Shown here: positions 9,001 through 16,044 of the stretch, one piece after another
How the letters are laid out: every line of letters starts with the position of its first letter
Numbering within the stretch: the stretch's first letter is position 1
Source of the DNA: Trueperella bialowiezensis
GTDB lineage: Bacteria > Actinomycetota > Actinomycetes > Actinomycetales > Actinomycetaceae
NCBI RefSeq assembly: GCF_900637955.1
Contig: NZ_LR134476.1
Span: 1,178,001 to 1,242,000 of the forward strand
DNA length: 64,000 bases
Direction: 5' to 3'
The notes under the pieces: generated by a model
Told to the model about the DNA's origin: nothing
Seen by the model: the letters and a program-made list of their open reading frames with translations, nothing else
Databases searched by the model: none
Position numbers and translations under genes: made by a program

Positions 9001-10708
9001 CCTCAAGCAGCTGGATTCCAGCGCGAACCGCCCGCATATCCGGCGGGTCAATAAACGGGAAGTCTTCGACGGAACCCAGATTCATCGCCGCCATCTGCAA
9101 AATCACCGACGCAAGCGACGTGCGCTGAATCTCCGGCTCAGTAAACTCCGGGCGCACCGCGAAATCCTCCTCAGAATAAAGCCGGATCGCGATGCCGTCC
9201 GCGACCCTACCCGAACGACCCGAACGCTGATTCGCCGACGCCTGCGAAATCGCCTCAATCGGCAGACGCTGAACCTTCGTCTTGGTCGAATAGCGGGAAA
9301 TGCGGGCGGTGCCGGGGTCGATCACGTAACGAATACCAGGCACGGTCAGCGAAGTCTCCGCGATATTCGTGGCCAAAATAATCCGCCTGTGATTATGCGG
9401 CTGGAAAATACGCCTCTGCTCAGCAGCCGACAGCCGGGCGAACAGCGGCAACACTTCCACCGCGTTCGGCACGGAGGAACGCCCACCCGGCTCGATGTAG
9501 CGCTGGCCGAGCTCCTCCTGGAAAGCCTTCTCGGTATCCCGGATTTCTCCTTCTCCCGAAAGGAAAACAAGAATGTCGCCGGGGCCCTCCGCCATCAGCT
9601 CATCTGCAGCCTCAAGGATTCCAGTGATTTGGTCGCGCTCCTGGATGGCTGACCTAGTGGCAGACACACCGCCACCTCGGGCAGTGAGGCTTGCTGAGCC
9701 GGTGGCAGACATACCACCACCTCGGGCGGTCAGGCTTGATCCCTCGTTAGCGGTACGTCTGCCACCGGGCGCACGGCCACCACCTTGGGCGGTCAAGTTT
9801 TCTGAGCCGGTGGCGGACATACCACTACCTCGGGCGGTCAGGCTTGATCCCTCGTTAGTGGCATGTCCGCCACCATGTCTGCCACCGGCGCTCGCCCCGG
9901 AAAGATCGGTGGCACTGTCGTCGTAAAGCGGACGATAGCGAATCTCTACGGGGAACGTGCGCCCCGACACCTCAATCACTGGGGCCTCGCAGTCAGGGCC
10001 ACCGCCGTGCATGTGGCGGCCGAAATGTTCAGCGAAGCGCTGCGAATCAATGGTGGCTGAGGTGATGATGAGTTTGAGGTCGGGCCTGCGGGGTAGCAAG
10101 CGAGCGAGGTAGCCGAGCAAGAAATCAATGTTGAGTGAGCGTTCGTGCGCCTCGTCGATGATGATCGTGTCGTATTTACGCAGCTCGGGATCGTTCTGGG
10201 TTTCGGCCAAAAGAATGCCGTCAGTCATGAGCTTGACGAGCGTGGTTCGCGAAGTCTGCTCCGTGAAACGAACCTGATAGCCAATAGCGCCGCCGAGTTC
10301 TACGCCAAGCTCGTCGCAGATGCGGTCGGCTACCGAGCGGGCCGCAATTCGCCGCGGCTGCGTGTGCCCGATCATGCCGGTGATGCCCCGGCCAAGCTCG
10401 AGGCAGATCTTTGGCAGCTGCGTGGTTTTACCCGACCCCGTTTCTCCAGCCACGATCACCACTTGGTTGTCCCGGATTGCCGCGGCGATGTCCTCCCGGC
10501 GCGCCGACACCGGCAACTGTGGTGGATAAGAAATCTCGGGCACGGCCGCGCGGCGTGCCTCAAGCTCTGCAGGCGTGAACGGGCGTGGGCCGCGCGGGCG
10601 GCGCTTCTGTGAACTGCGGTGTTGGCGTGAACTGCGCTGCCCACGTGAGCCGCGGCGCGGCGCGCGGTCGTGGGGCTCCGAAGAATCTGGATTACGGTGG
10701 CTCGTCAT
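6020..10708 (-). CDS. hrpA: ATP-dependent RNA helicase HrpA
   Basis: A 1562-residue DEAH-box helicase of the HrpA family (typically about 1300 residues). After a basic N-terminus come Walker A GETGSGKT (88-95), DEAH (185-188) and SAT (217-219), then the second RecA domain with QASANQRSGRSGRV, the HA2 and OB-fold regions, and the long bacterial C-terminal domain (DUF3418) ending in SPQRIRKLLRR. HrpA acts on RNA or ribonucleoprotein, and in E. coli helps resolve stalled ribosomes. Two Gly/Ser/Ala-rich insertions explain part of the extra length: residues about 268-356, made of imperfect 15-residue repeats (SLTARGGGMSATGSx), and about 1208-1255. The first separates the RecA domains at the region after the SAT motif. 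Monocistronic, with a weak ribosome site. Confidence 0.95.
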   Translation of the reverse strand: MTSHRNPDSSEPHDRAPRRGSRGQRSSRQHRSSQKRRPRGPRPFTPAELEARRAAVPEISYPPQLPVSARREDIAAAIRDNQVVIVAGETGSGKTTQLPKICLELGRGITGMIGHTQPRRIAARSVADRICDELGVELGGAIGYQVRFTEQTSRTTLVKLMTDGILLAETQNDPELRKYDTIIIDEAHERSLNIDFLLGYLARLLPRRPDLKLIITSATIDSQRFAEHFGRHMHGGGPDCEAPVIEVSGRTFPVEIRYRPLYDDSATDLSGASAGGRHGGGHATNEGSSLTARGSGMSATGSENLTAQGGGRAPGGRRTANEGSSLTARGGGMSATGSASLTARGGGVSATRSAIQERDQITGILEAADELMAEGPGDILVFLSGEGEIRDTEKAFQEELGQRYIEPGGRSSVPNAVEVLPLFARLSAAEQRRIFQPHNHRRIILATNIAETSLTVPGIRYVIDPGTARISRYSTKTKVQRLPIEAISQASANQRSGRSGRVADGIAIRLYSEEDFAVRPEFTEPEIQRTSLASVILQMAAMNLGSVEDFPFIDPPDMRAVRAGIQLLEEIGALEPVSKHDAGKPDQRTPGNRTTSSHPKDRGETGRARVVGTGTHVLTETGRTLAKLPIDPRLGRMLLAAVDNGAASEVLVLVAAMSVQDVRERPAEFRAQADQLHARFTDRTSDFLAYLNLWRYLRTQQRELSGSAFRRMCRAEYINWLRFREWQDVVAQLRELLRPLGINLKPIKLPTKDQLRAATEEGKDNSHNQDVARAVVRLGQSSDTPAADAIHKSILVGLLSNLGSWDQRTKDYLGARGTRFVIWPGSGLHRRNPEWVMAAELVETSRLFARSVARIKPEWVEEVGGHLVKRQYSEPFWSTRMGAAMVHEKVLIYGLPIIADRRVLLSKIGTESARELAREMFIRHALVEGQWRAHHVFIKHNKEQLAQAGEVEQRMRQVGLVADDDDRFTFFDERLPAGIVSAGHFNSWWKKERRKNPELLNFTQEFLLGDTTVSEEDFPSEWVQGDISLPIEYHFSPGKHADGLTIDVPVTLLPQLTDDGFDWLVPGLLPDLVTATIRALPKPVRRNLVPAPDVARDILAVLPPWNDVAHGQPGAPSFREAFTAAARELRGIDIDDGAWASVNLPPHLEITFRVRSERGAVLDEGTSIAYLQRELAPQTRSAVESVVKGAVAQALDEARAELLRAAEGAGHDQAGGAAAGPGLESGAGTESGAGQAGTDSARPSSAEPNSPRWDAPDSENLETWPEQIAELPAVVETQKGRMTVRGYPAFVEVPAPGAAGRTDVNVALQVLAEPAEQVRDHRRGIIRLLAIDLALPESRVTTRWTGAESLTLAATPYPSTEALVDDLQLAAARNIADRWARTADQPLGRLRTRSAYLELRAHARELLEDEVYQLVKTTVRIMQAYGEVDGAIRESSSITLINTVADVRAHISGLVFNGFISATPEAQLPHLVRYLQAAKIRLDKAASNPAADDSLAWQVADVVEQLDAESAEFAAGSYDAGRARTLEQARWMVEELRVSLFAQQLGTAGKVSPQRIRKLLRR
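9641..9907. repeat. In-frame tandem repeats inside hrpA
   Basis: About 270 bp within hrpA made of 3-4 imperfect copies of a roughly 45-bp unit, e.g. cctcgggcggtcaggctt seen at about 9721 and again at about 9826. They encode SLTARGSGMSATGSE, NLTAQGGG, SLTARGGGMSATGSA and SLTARGGGVSATRSA (coding strand). All length changes keep the frame. There is also a longer-period duplication around ATNEGS/TANEGS. Confidence 0.9.
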
Positions 10709-11239
10709 TGCTCACTATTGTGCCACGCCCGCCAAGTCGACGCGTTTTGGGTGAACGCCCGGGCCTTCATGCGGGTCAGCAAAGACCGTACGGGTAGCGA
10801 TTCCGCGCGCGACCAACGTGCTAGCGCGTACCACCATGCGCTTGTGCGATGGCGATGCAGAGCTGTGCCGATGGGGAGACAGCTCAACGATCATAGTGGG
10901 CCGGGGTATTTGTTCCAGAATGAGGCAATTATGCGCAGGCTTCGCGACCTCGAAATGCGATCGATGCTGAGGGCAGTCCGCGTAAAACATGACCCAGCGT
11001 AATCTCATTTCGAAAATGGCGATTTTAGGTCACTTTTTCATGTGCTGTGCGGAGTGGGCCTTGTATGACCGCTCGCAGAGGGCGGGTTAGCAATGAAAGA
11101 AAGGCTTGCAAGGGGTGAAGTGCGATGCCAGAAACACTAGTAACGGGCTGTACGTTTGCGAGTGCCGTCTGTAAAGCGGCGACATTCCTATGCCAATCGC
11201 CAGAGCATTGCCGTTAATTTTCCACACCTGTGGCTATCT
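10709..11239. other. Intergenic region with no convincing gene
   Basis: 531 bp between the divergent hrpA and AbiEi-like genes. Short open frames exist on both strands (for instance minus 10715-11008 and plus 10670-11002), but neither shows a ribosome site with a recognisable domain. The segment after about 11000 is more AT-rich. I see no tRNA, clear terminator or repeat. Confidence 0.5.
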
Positions 11240-12139
11240 ATGACGCTCAAAAAGAATGTAAAGCAATCTAAGTGCATGAACCGAGGTGTTTTTACGGCGC
11301 CTGATCTTGCCGGAATAGGGCTGTCGCGATGGAATATTGAGCAGCGGGTGCGAGACGGCGATCTTACCCATGTGTCACGAAACTGGTATGCGGAGCCTGA
11401 TGCGGATCCGAGGCTACTTATCGCGGCCCGGGCTCATACGCGGCTCGGCTGTCTCACCGCGTGTAGCTACCACGGTTTATGGGTGCTACCCGAACCGAAC
11501 CACATTCACGCGCTCGCAGCCCAGTACGAGAACCGAGAACATGTAGCAGCTCAGGTCTTAAAAGCCACACGCGGAATGCACAGTCCCATCGTTCACCGCG
11601 TGCACGGCACCAAGATGGAACTTGTATGTCCGGTGGATGAGGCCATAGAACAAGTGGCTCGATTTCATGACACCGAATCCGCGCTCATCGTTCTTGAATC
11701 AGCGCTGAATAAGAACGTGGTGGACGTCGAGTGGGCTGATGCCATGCTCGATCGAATACCTAAACGGCGCGGACGGCGGCTCACAGGCTTTCAGCTCCTT
11801 TCGGAGTCGGGAAGTGAAACACGCGTGTCCTTTTACCTCCGGACCAAAGGTTTGCGGGTCCGTCAGCAAGTTCCGTTGTTCCCGAACGAGGCTAACCGGG
11901 TGGATATCTTGGTGGGTGAGTCGTGGGTGATTGAGTGTGATTCGGTGAGGTACCACTCCTCGATTGCGGCCTATAGGAATGACAGGGAACGAGACTTGTA
12001 TCTCCAGTCAAAGGGATATCAGGTTACGCGGTTAACTTACGAGCAGATCTGGGAAGACTGGGAAAACACCAAGACCATGCTCGATAGTTTGATTAGCCAT
12101 CGAGATTATTTGAAAAAGCCGCGAGGATCCAAGGCATAG
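11240..12139 (+). CDS. AbiEi-like antitoxin-domain protein with DUF559 nuclease-like C-terminus
   Basis: About 299 residues. The N-terminal part (GVFTAPDLAGIGLSRWNIEQRVRDG) resembles the winged-helix of type IV AbiEi antitoxins. The C-terminal part carries the DUF559/Vsr-like PD-(D/E)xK layout: NRVDILVGESWVIECDSVRYHSS, then NDRERDLYLQSKGYQVTRLTYEQI, where the Asp of VDIL and the Glu of ECDS would be the acidic pair. This two-domain form is common in actinobacteria, usually without an adjacent toxin, and none is seen here. The start is uncertain: ATG at 11240 is used, 11156 and 11276 are also possible, and none has a good ribosome site. Whether it cleaves DNA is unknown. Confidence 0.8.
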   Translation: MTLKKNVKQSKCMNRGVFTAPDLAGIGLSRWNIEQRVRDGDLTHVSRNWYAEPDADPRLLIAARAHTRLGCLTACSYHGLWVLPEPNHIHALAAQYENREHVAAQVLKATRGMHSPIVHRVHGTKMELVCPVDEAIEQVARFHDTESALIVLESALNKNVVDVEWADAMLDRIPKRRGRRLTGFQLLSESGSETRVSFYLRTKGLRVRQQVPLFPNEANRVDILVGESWVIECDSVRYHSSIAAYRNDRERDLYLQSKGYQVTRLTYEQIWEDWENTKTMLDSLISHRDYLKKPRGSKA

Positions 12140-12201
12140 CACGCATCATCGCCGCGGTGAATCCGCTCGTATTCTGCAGTTCGTTAACGAAAGCTAGAAC
12201 G

Positions 12202-12280
12202 CGAAAGCGATGAAAGCCCGAGAGCGAAGCGATGAAAGGCAGGGTGCGAAGCGATGAAAGCCAGATCGCGAAAGCTAGTT
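12202..12280. repeat. Short tandem repeats, 22-23 bp unit
   Basis: Three and a half imperfect copies of gcgaagcgatgaaagccnga between the converging AbiEi-like gene and response-regulator gene. The motif gaaagctag brackets the array at both ends. No spacers occur between units. It could be a slippage array or part of a convergent terminator region. Confidence 0.8.
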
Positions 12281-12973
12281 CTACAGCCAGCCGAGGTCGT
12301 TTGCACGCCGCGCTGCCTCAACCCGTGTTTCGGCTCCCATTTTCCCTATCGCTGACGACAGATGATTCCGCACCGTACCCTCTGACAGGTAGACGGCTCG
12401 AGCAATGTCAGAGACCCGCCCGCCCTCTAAGGCGAGTGTCAACACTTCGCGCTCGCGAGCAGTGAGAGGATTCGCCCCGGAGAACAGTGACTCTGCAGCA
12501 AGCGAAGGATCTACCACGCGCTGACCAGCATGAACTTGCCGAACGGCGTCCGCGAGCTGCTCGGCGGGTGTTTCCTTCACGATAAAGCCGCGGGCTCCCG
12601 CCTCCAGTGCACGTTGTAGGTAACCCGGCCGCCCGAATGTTGTGACGATCAGGCACGCCACCTCGGGGCACTCCGCCACAATCTGCTCCGTGGCCGCAAT
12701 CCCGTCGAGTCCCGGCATTTCAATATCGATGAGGGCAACGTCGGGACGCCGTTCTCGCACCAGATCCACGAGTTCATCTCCTCGGCCTGCTTCGCCCACA
12801 ACATGAATGCCATCTTCGAGGGAGAGCAGAGCGGCGAGAGCTCCGCGCACGAGCGCTTGGTCGTCGGCGAGCACCACCCGGATCGGCTCGCGAGCGCCAC
12901 TTGATCCTGCACGGCTCGGACCCGTGTCACTCGAGCCCGCGCCGTCCGCAGTTAGTCCTCTTTTGTTGCTCAT
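12281..12973 (-). CDS. NarL/DesR-type two-component response regulator
   Basis: A 230-residue response regulator. A Ser/Gly-rich N-terminal extension (1-28) precedes the receiver domain: acidic pair D37/D38, phospho-acceptor D83 in LIDIEMPG, T111/T112 and K133. The LuxR-type helix-turn-helix follows (NPLTAREREVLTLALEGG through LSEGTVRNHLSSAIGKMG). The ATG overlaps the kinase stop as ATGA, so the kinase is its partner. By analogy with DesKR and bacteriocin-resistance systems it probably controls the ABC-2 exporter genes upstream in the same operon, but the target promoter is not shown. Confidence 0.93.
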   Translation of the reverse strand: MSNKRGLTADGAGSSDTGPSRAGSSGAREPIRVVLADDQALVRGALAALLSLEDGIHVVGEAGRGDELVDLVRERRPDVALIDIEMPGLDGIAATEQIVAECPEVACLIVTTFGRPGYLQRALEAGARGFIVKETPAEQLADAVRQVHAGQRVVDPSLAAESLFSGANPLTAREREVLTLALEGGRVSDIARAVYLSEGTVRNHLSSAIGKMGAETRVEAARRANDLGWL

Positions 12974-14061
12974 GCTCGCACCTCGATTGTGGTTCCACCG
13001 CCTGGAGAGCTGTCGATCTCCATGGTGCCACCAGCATCTTCTACTCGTTTACGCAATCCTGCAAGACCGTGACCTTCACAGGTGGCTGGGTCGAATCCTC
13101 TGCCATCATCGCTGACTGTGATCCGAGACTGCTCGAGCTGCACGCGGGCGCGGCTCGCGCCCGCGTGCCGGATCACATTCGTCATCGCTTCCCGGAGGAT
13201 CCATGCGAAGAGGATGCGATGGCGCGGATCCACGTCATCCGGTGTGCCGCGTACCTCGAGAGCAAGACCGGCATTGTTAGCGAGTTTGCGGACGGCTTCA
13301 AGTTCGGCCGAGAGTTGGCGCACGCTCAGCCCGGACACGGTGGCGCGTACTTCAGCTATCGCTTGCCGGCTTAGGTTGTGGATGTCGCTGATTTCTGATT
13401 TGGCGCGGGCCGGATCGCGGTCGATGAGTTTGTGTGCGAGGTCGGATTTCAAAGAAATAACGGTCAGGGTGTGGCCGAGGACGTCGTGGACGTCGCGAGC
13501 CACACGTTCCCGTTCGCTGACCACAGCCTCGCGGGCACTGACTGCGATTTCCCGGTCGGATTGCCGAGAGAAATAGCTCGAGCCGACCACGGTGGCGTAA
13601 ATCCCCACAATAATCAGTACGGCGGCAGCGCCGGAGCCGCCGAATGTGGAAATCAGTGCGTACGAACAGGTTGTGGCGAGGAGCGCGCCGAGTGGATACC
13701 CGTAGCGTGGCGGTAGTGTGATCACGGCGAGCGCCACCGTGAAGGTGCCGAGCATCCAGGATTCGGGCTCCGTCAGTGCAACGAACGCCAACATTAGCGC
13801 GATATGTGAGACGACGAGGACGACAGCCAGTGGTCGTAGTTCGTCGGAAAAGGGGTCCTCGCGCCGTAACGCGTGGACCATGCCCCACACGTACATCGCT
13901 GCGAACAACGCAAGAACACCGAGGCGTAAGGCGAGTTCGAGGCCCGTCAGATCGGCACGGATAAGCGCCCAGATCGGGAAGGCAAGGAATCCGAGCCATA
14001 CGAGTGCCATTCCGTAGCTGACGATCCGCCCTACGCGCTCGCTGAGTTGTTGCGTGCTCAT
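12970..14061 (-). CDS. DesK-type sensor histidine kinase
   Basis: A 363-residue membrane kinase of the HisKA_3 class. About five or six membrane segments occupy residues 13-160. The dimerisation and phospho-acceptor helix is ERERVARDVHDVLGHTL with H192; the ATPase domain has the N box EAMTNVIRHA and G boxes DDGRGFD and GHGLAGLRKRVEDAGG. There is no sizeable extracellular domain, so the signal is probably sensed in or near the membrane. The frame is open to 14427, but the ATG at 14061 starts a normal N-terminus and overlaps the upstream permease stop as ATGA. Partner of the regulator at 12281-12973. Confidence 0.93.
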   Translation of the reverse strand: MSTQQLSERVGRIVSYGMALVWLGFLAFPIWALIRADLTGLELALRLGVLALFAAMYVWGMVHALRREDPFSDELRPLAVVLVVSHIALMLAFVALTEPESWMLGTFTVALAVITLPPRYGYPLGALLATTCSYALISTFGGSGAAAVLIIVGIYATVVGSSYFSRQSDREIAVSAREAVVSERERVARDVHDVLGHTLTVISLKSDLAHKLIDRDPARAKSEISDIHNLSRQAIAEVRATVSGLSVRQLSAELEAVRKLANNAGLALEVRGTPDDVDPRHRILFAWILREAMTNVIRHAGASRARVQLEQSRITVSDDGRGFDPATCEGHGLAGLRKRVEDAGGTMEIDSSPGGGTTIEVRA

Positions 14062-14810
14062 GGCCGGTTCCCCGCCCGGCGAAGGGCGAGCACTGCGAGC
14101 ACGGCGAAGACGAGTGTCCATACACCGAACGATAGTCCGGCTTGCCAGAGCTCGTCTTGGTAGGGAACACCCTCCGATGTGGTCCACATGCCCTCTGTGA
14201 CGGGCCAGCGTGCCAGCGTGATATAGCCCCACATGGGCGTGAATCTCGAGATCTCGAGGAGTTTTCCGGATAGTGGCACGAATAGGTTGCCTGCGAAAGC
14301 GAAAAGTAAGAGGAACGCGGAGCCAACTGACATCGCTACTTGGGAGCGGAAGATGTAGCTGATGGCAAGGCCAAGGAGCGCGTAGGGCAGCGATCCAACA
14401 AGGATCACGAGGAACGATACGGCCCATCCCATGCCAGTGGCGTGCGATCCCGTGGCTGCGGCCACCGCGTAGATGGCGGTGAGTGTGATGGCGGCGAACA
14501 GGAGCGCCGACGCCGATTTCACTGCCATGAATCGGCCCGAGGTCAACGGTGTGAGGGAGAGTTGCCGGCCCCAGCCTTGCATTCGTTCTACGGCTGCGGA
14601 GGTGGAAAGGGTGAGCGTGGCGGAGGCGGCGCCGTAGGCGGCCATGCCGATCGCGATGGCCATCGCCACGTTGCCGTTCCCGATCTTTTCGGAGCCGTAT
14701 GTTTGCGCGGCTCCGAAAATGAGGTACATGAGCACGGGGATGCCGATGACGAAGAAAATTCCGGGGTCGCGCAGTGCGCGTTTGATGTCGATGGTGACCA
14801 TGGTCGTCAT
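14058..14810 (-). CDS. ABC-2 type transporter permease
   Basis: A 250-residue ABC-2 permease with six predicted membrane segments (for example IFFVIGIPVLMYLIFGAAQ and AMSVGSAFLLLFAFAGNLFVPL). I place the start at the ATG at 14810, six bases after AAAGGAG and 1 bp beyond the ATPase stop, rather than at the longer in-frame option at 14888. With the ATPase at 14812-15747 it forms an exporter of the drug/lantibiotic-resistance type. Substrate unknown. It is followed directly by the histidine kinase. Confidence 0.93.
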   Translation of the reverse strand: MTTMVTIDIKRALRDPGIFFVIGIPVLMYLIFGAAQTYGSEKIGNGNVAMAIAIGMAAYGAASATLTLSTSAAVERMQGWGRQLSLTPLTSGRFMAVKSASALLFAAITLTAIYAVAAATGSHATGMGWAVSFLVILVGSLPYALLGLAISYIFRSQVAMSVGSAFLLLFAFAGNLFVPLSGKLLEISRFTPMWGYITLARWPVTEGMWTTSEGVPYQDELWQAGLSFGVWTLVFAVLAVLALRRAGNRP

Positions 14811-14811
14811 G

Positions 14812-15747
14812 TCAGGCTCCTTTCGCTGCGGTTGCGCGCAAGTTGTCGGCGGGGGCGTCTTGAGTGAGTGCAATGAAGGCGTCTTCAAGGGATGCAGGGG
14901 TGATTGTTAGGTCGACGACGTCGGGCTGGGCTAGCAGGTAGCGCGCGGCCGAGTCGGAGTCCGGCGTGGTTGCCGTGAAAGAATCGTCATCGATGTCGAC
15001 GACGGTGCCCGGCACCGCCGTGATGAGCGCGTCAAGCATGTCGCGGGCTCGGGTTGGTTGAGCGTTGACACGCGCGCGAACCTGGCGCATTCCGGCGAGC
15101 CCGCGTATTTCTTCCATCGGGCCATCCGCGACGATCTTGCCTTTGTTCATGAGGATGATGCGGTGGGCGAACTCTTCGGCCTCGTGTAAGTAGTGGGTGG
15201 CGAAGATGACGGTTCGTCCCTCGGTGGCCTCGGCGTGCATGGTGGCCCAGAATTCGCGCCGGGCGCCGACGTCCATACCGGTGGTGGGTTCGTCGAGCAC
15301 CAAGATGTCTGGTTCGGCGATGAGGGCTAAAGCGAATTTGAGGCGTTGCTGTTCGCCGCCCGAACATTTCGACACACGCCGCTTCGCAATCGTGTCAAGA
15401 CCTGTTCGGGCAAGCACCTCGTCAACTGATGGCGGCGATGGGTAGGCCGCTGCGATGTAGGTGACGGTTTCGCGCACCGTCATGTCCGCGAGCAAGCCGC
15501 CTGTTTGGAGGAGCGCGGATATGCGCCCCGCGCGGATCGCCTCACTTGGAGTGCCGCCAAGTACGCGCAGCTCTCCGGATGTGGGCGTGGTGAGGGCGAG
15601 GATCATGTCAAGGGCAGTGGTCTTGCCGGCGCCATTGGGGCCGAGCAGCGCAACCACCTCGCCTTGCCTGATTGTGAGGTCGATTCCGTCAACGGCAGTG
15701 ACCGATCCGAATTTCTTGGTGAGCCCGCGGGCTTCAATTGTGTTCAT
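14812..15747 (-). CDS. ABC transporter ATP-binding protein (exporter type)
   Basis: A 311-residue ATPase: Walker A LGPNGAGKTT (about 35-44), Q-loop LLQTGG, signature motif CSGGEQQR (Cys replaces the usual Leu), Walker B ILVLDEPTTGMD, H-loop FATHYLHEAEE. The roughly 80-residue C-terminal extension is typical of daunorubicin/lantibiotic-type exporter ATPases (DrrA, CcmA-like). First gene of a four-gene operon with permease, sensor kinase and regulator, all touching or overlapping. The exported compound is unknown; the arrangement suggests a self-regulated resistance or envelope-stress exporter. Confidence 0.95.
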   Translation of the reverse strand: MNTIEARGLTKKFGSVTAVDGIDLTIRQGEVVALLGPNGAGKTTALDMILALTTPTSGELRVLGGTPSEAIRAGRISALLQTGGLLADMTVRETVTYIAAAYPSPPSVDEVLARTGLDTIAKRRVSKCSGGEQQRLKFALALIAEPDILVLDEPTTGMDVGARREFWATMHAEATEGRTVIFATHYLHEAEEFAHRIILMNKGKIVADGPMEEIRGLAGMRQVRARVNAQPTRARDMLDALITAVPGTVVDIDDDSFTATTPDSDSAARYLLAQPDVVDLTITPASLEDAFIALTQDAPADNLRATAAKGA

Positions 15748-16044
15748 ATCACCATGATCGCGGGAAGCAGCGAGCCCGGGGAAGTGTCAGCCGTTCGAAT
15801 TTTGCCATGACAGTTGTCATGGCCAGCAGGTCGCAAGTTAGCTGGTAGACGCCACGCTCGCGCCCGGAGGTAGACGCCACGCCCGGGGATTGCAAGAGAA
15901 CACGCCGCGTATGGCGTCCGCGTGTTGACTACCGGTTGCTCAACCAGCTGTGTCGCGTTAGTTTGGACTTGCACCAGACTGCGAGTACTGGTTGTTTGCA
16001 CATTTCGGAGTAGTGAGATTTAGGCGAGTTTAAGGACGAAACTC
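15748..16044. promoter_or_regulatory. Divergent intergenic region between exporter operon and giant surface protein
   Basis: 297 bp that must carry the promoters of both divergent units. It holds a direct repeat ggtagacgccacg (15844-15856 and 15869-15881, 25-bp spacing). The same gacgccac/gtggcgtc octamer recurs after the giant gene at 26033 and 26127. A weak promoter candidate for the giant gene is TTGTTT (15992) with GAGATT (16015), 17 bp apart. AAGGA precedes the ATG at 16045. Confidence 0.4.

Noticed and set aside
9641-9907. Possible insertion sequence or intein in hrpA
   Set aside because: The insert is short, low in complexity, has no splicing or transposase motifs and no target-site duplication.
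10715-11008. A 97-codon minus-strand frame upstream of hrpA
   Set aside because: No convincing ribosome site, no domain, and amino-acid composition like non-coding DNA.
12202-12280. Possible CRISPR remnant
   Set aside because: Units are directly abutting with no unique spacers, imperfect, and no cas genes are present.
14812-15747. Non-functional ATPase because of the CSGG signature
   Set aside because: Walker A, Walker B, Q and H motifs are intact and the first signature position tolerates substitution in exporter ATPases.
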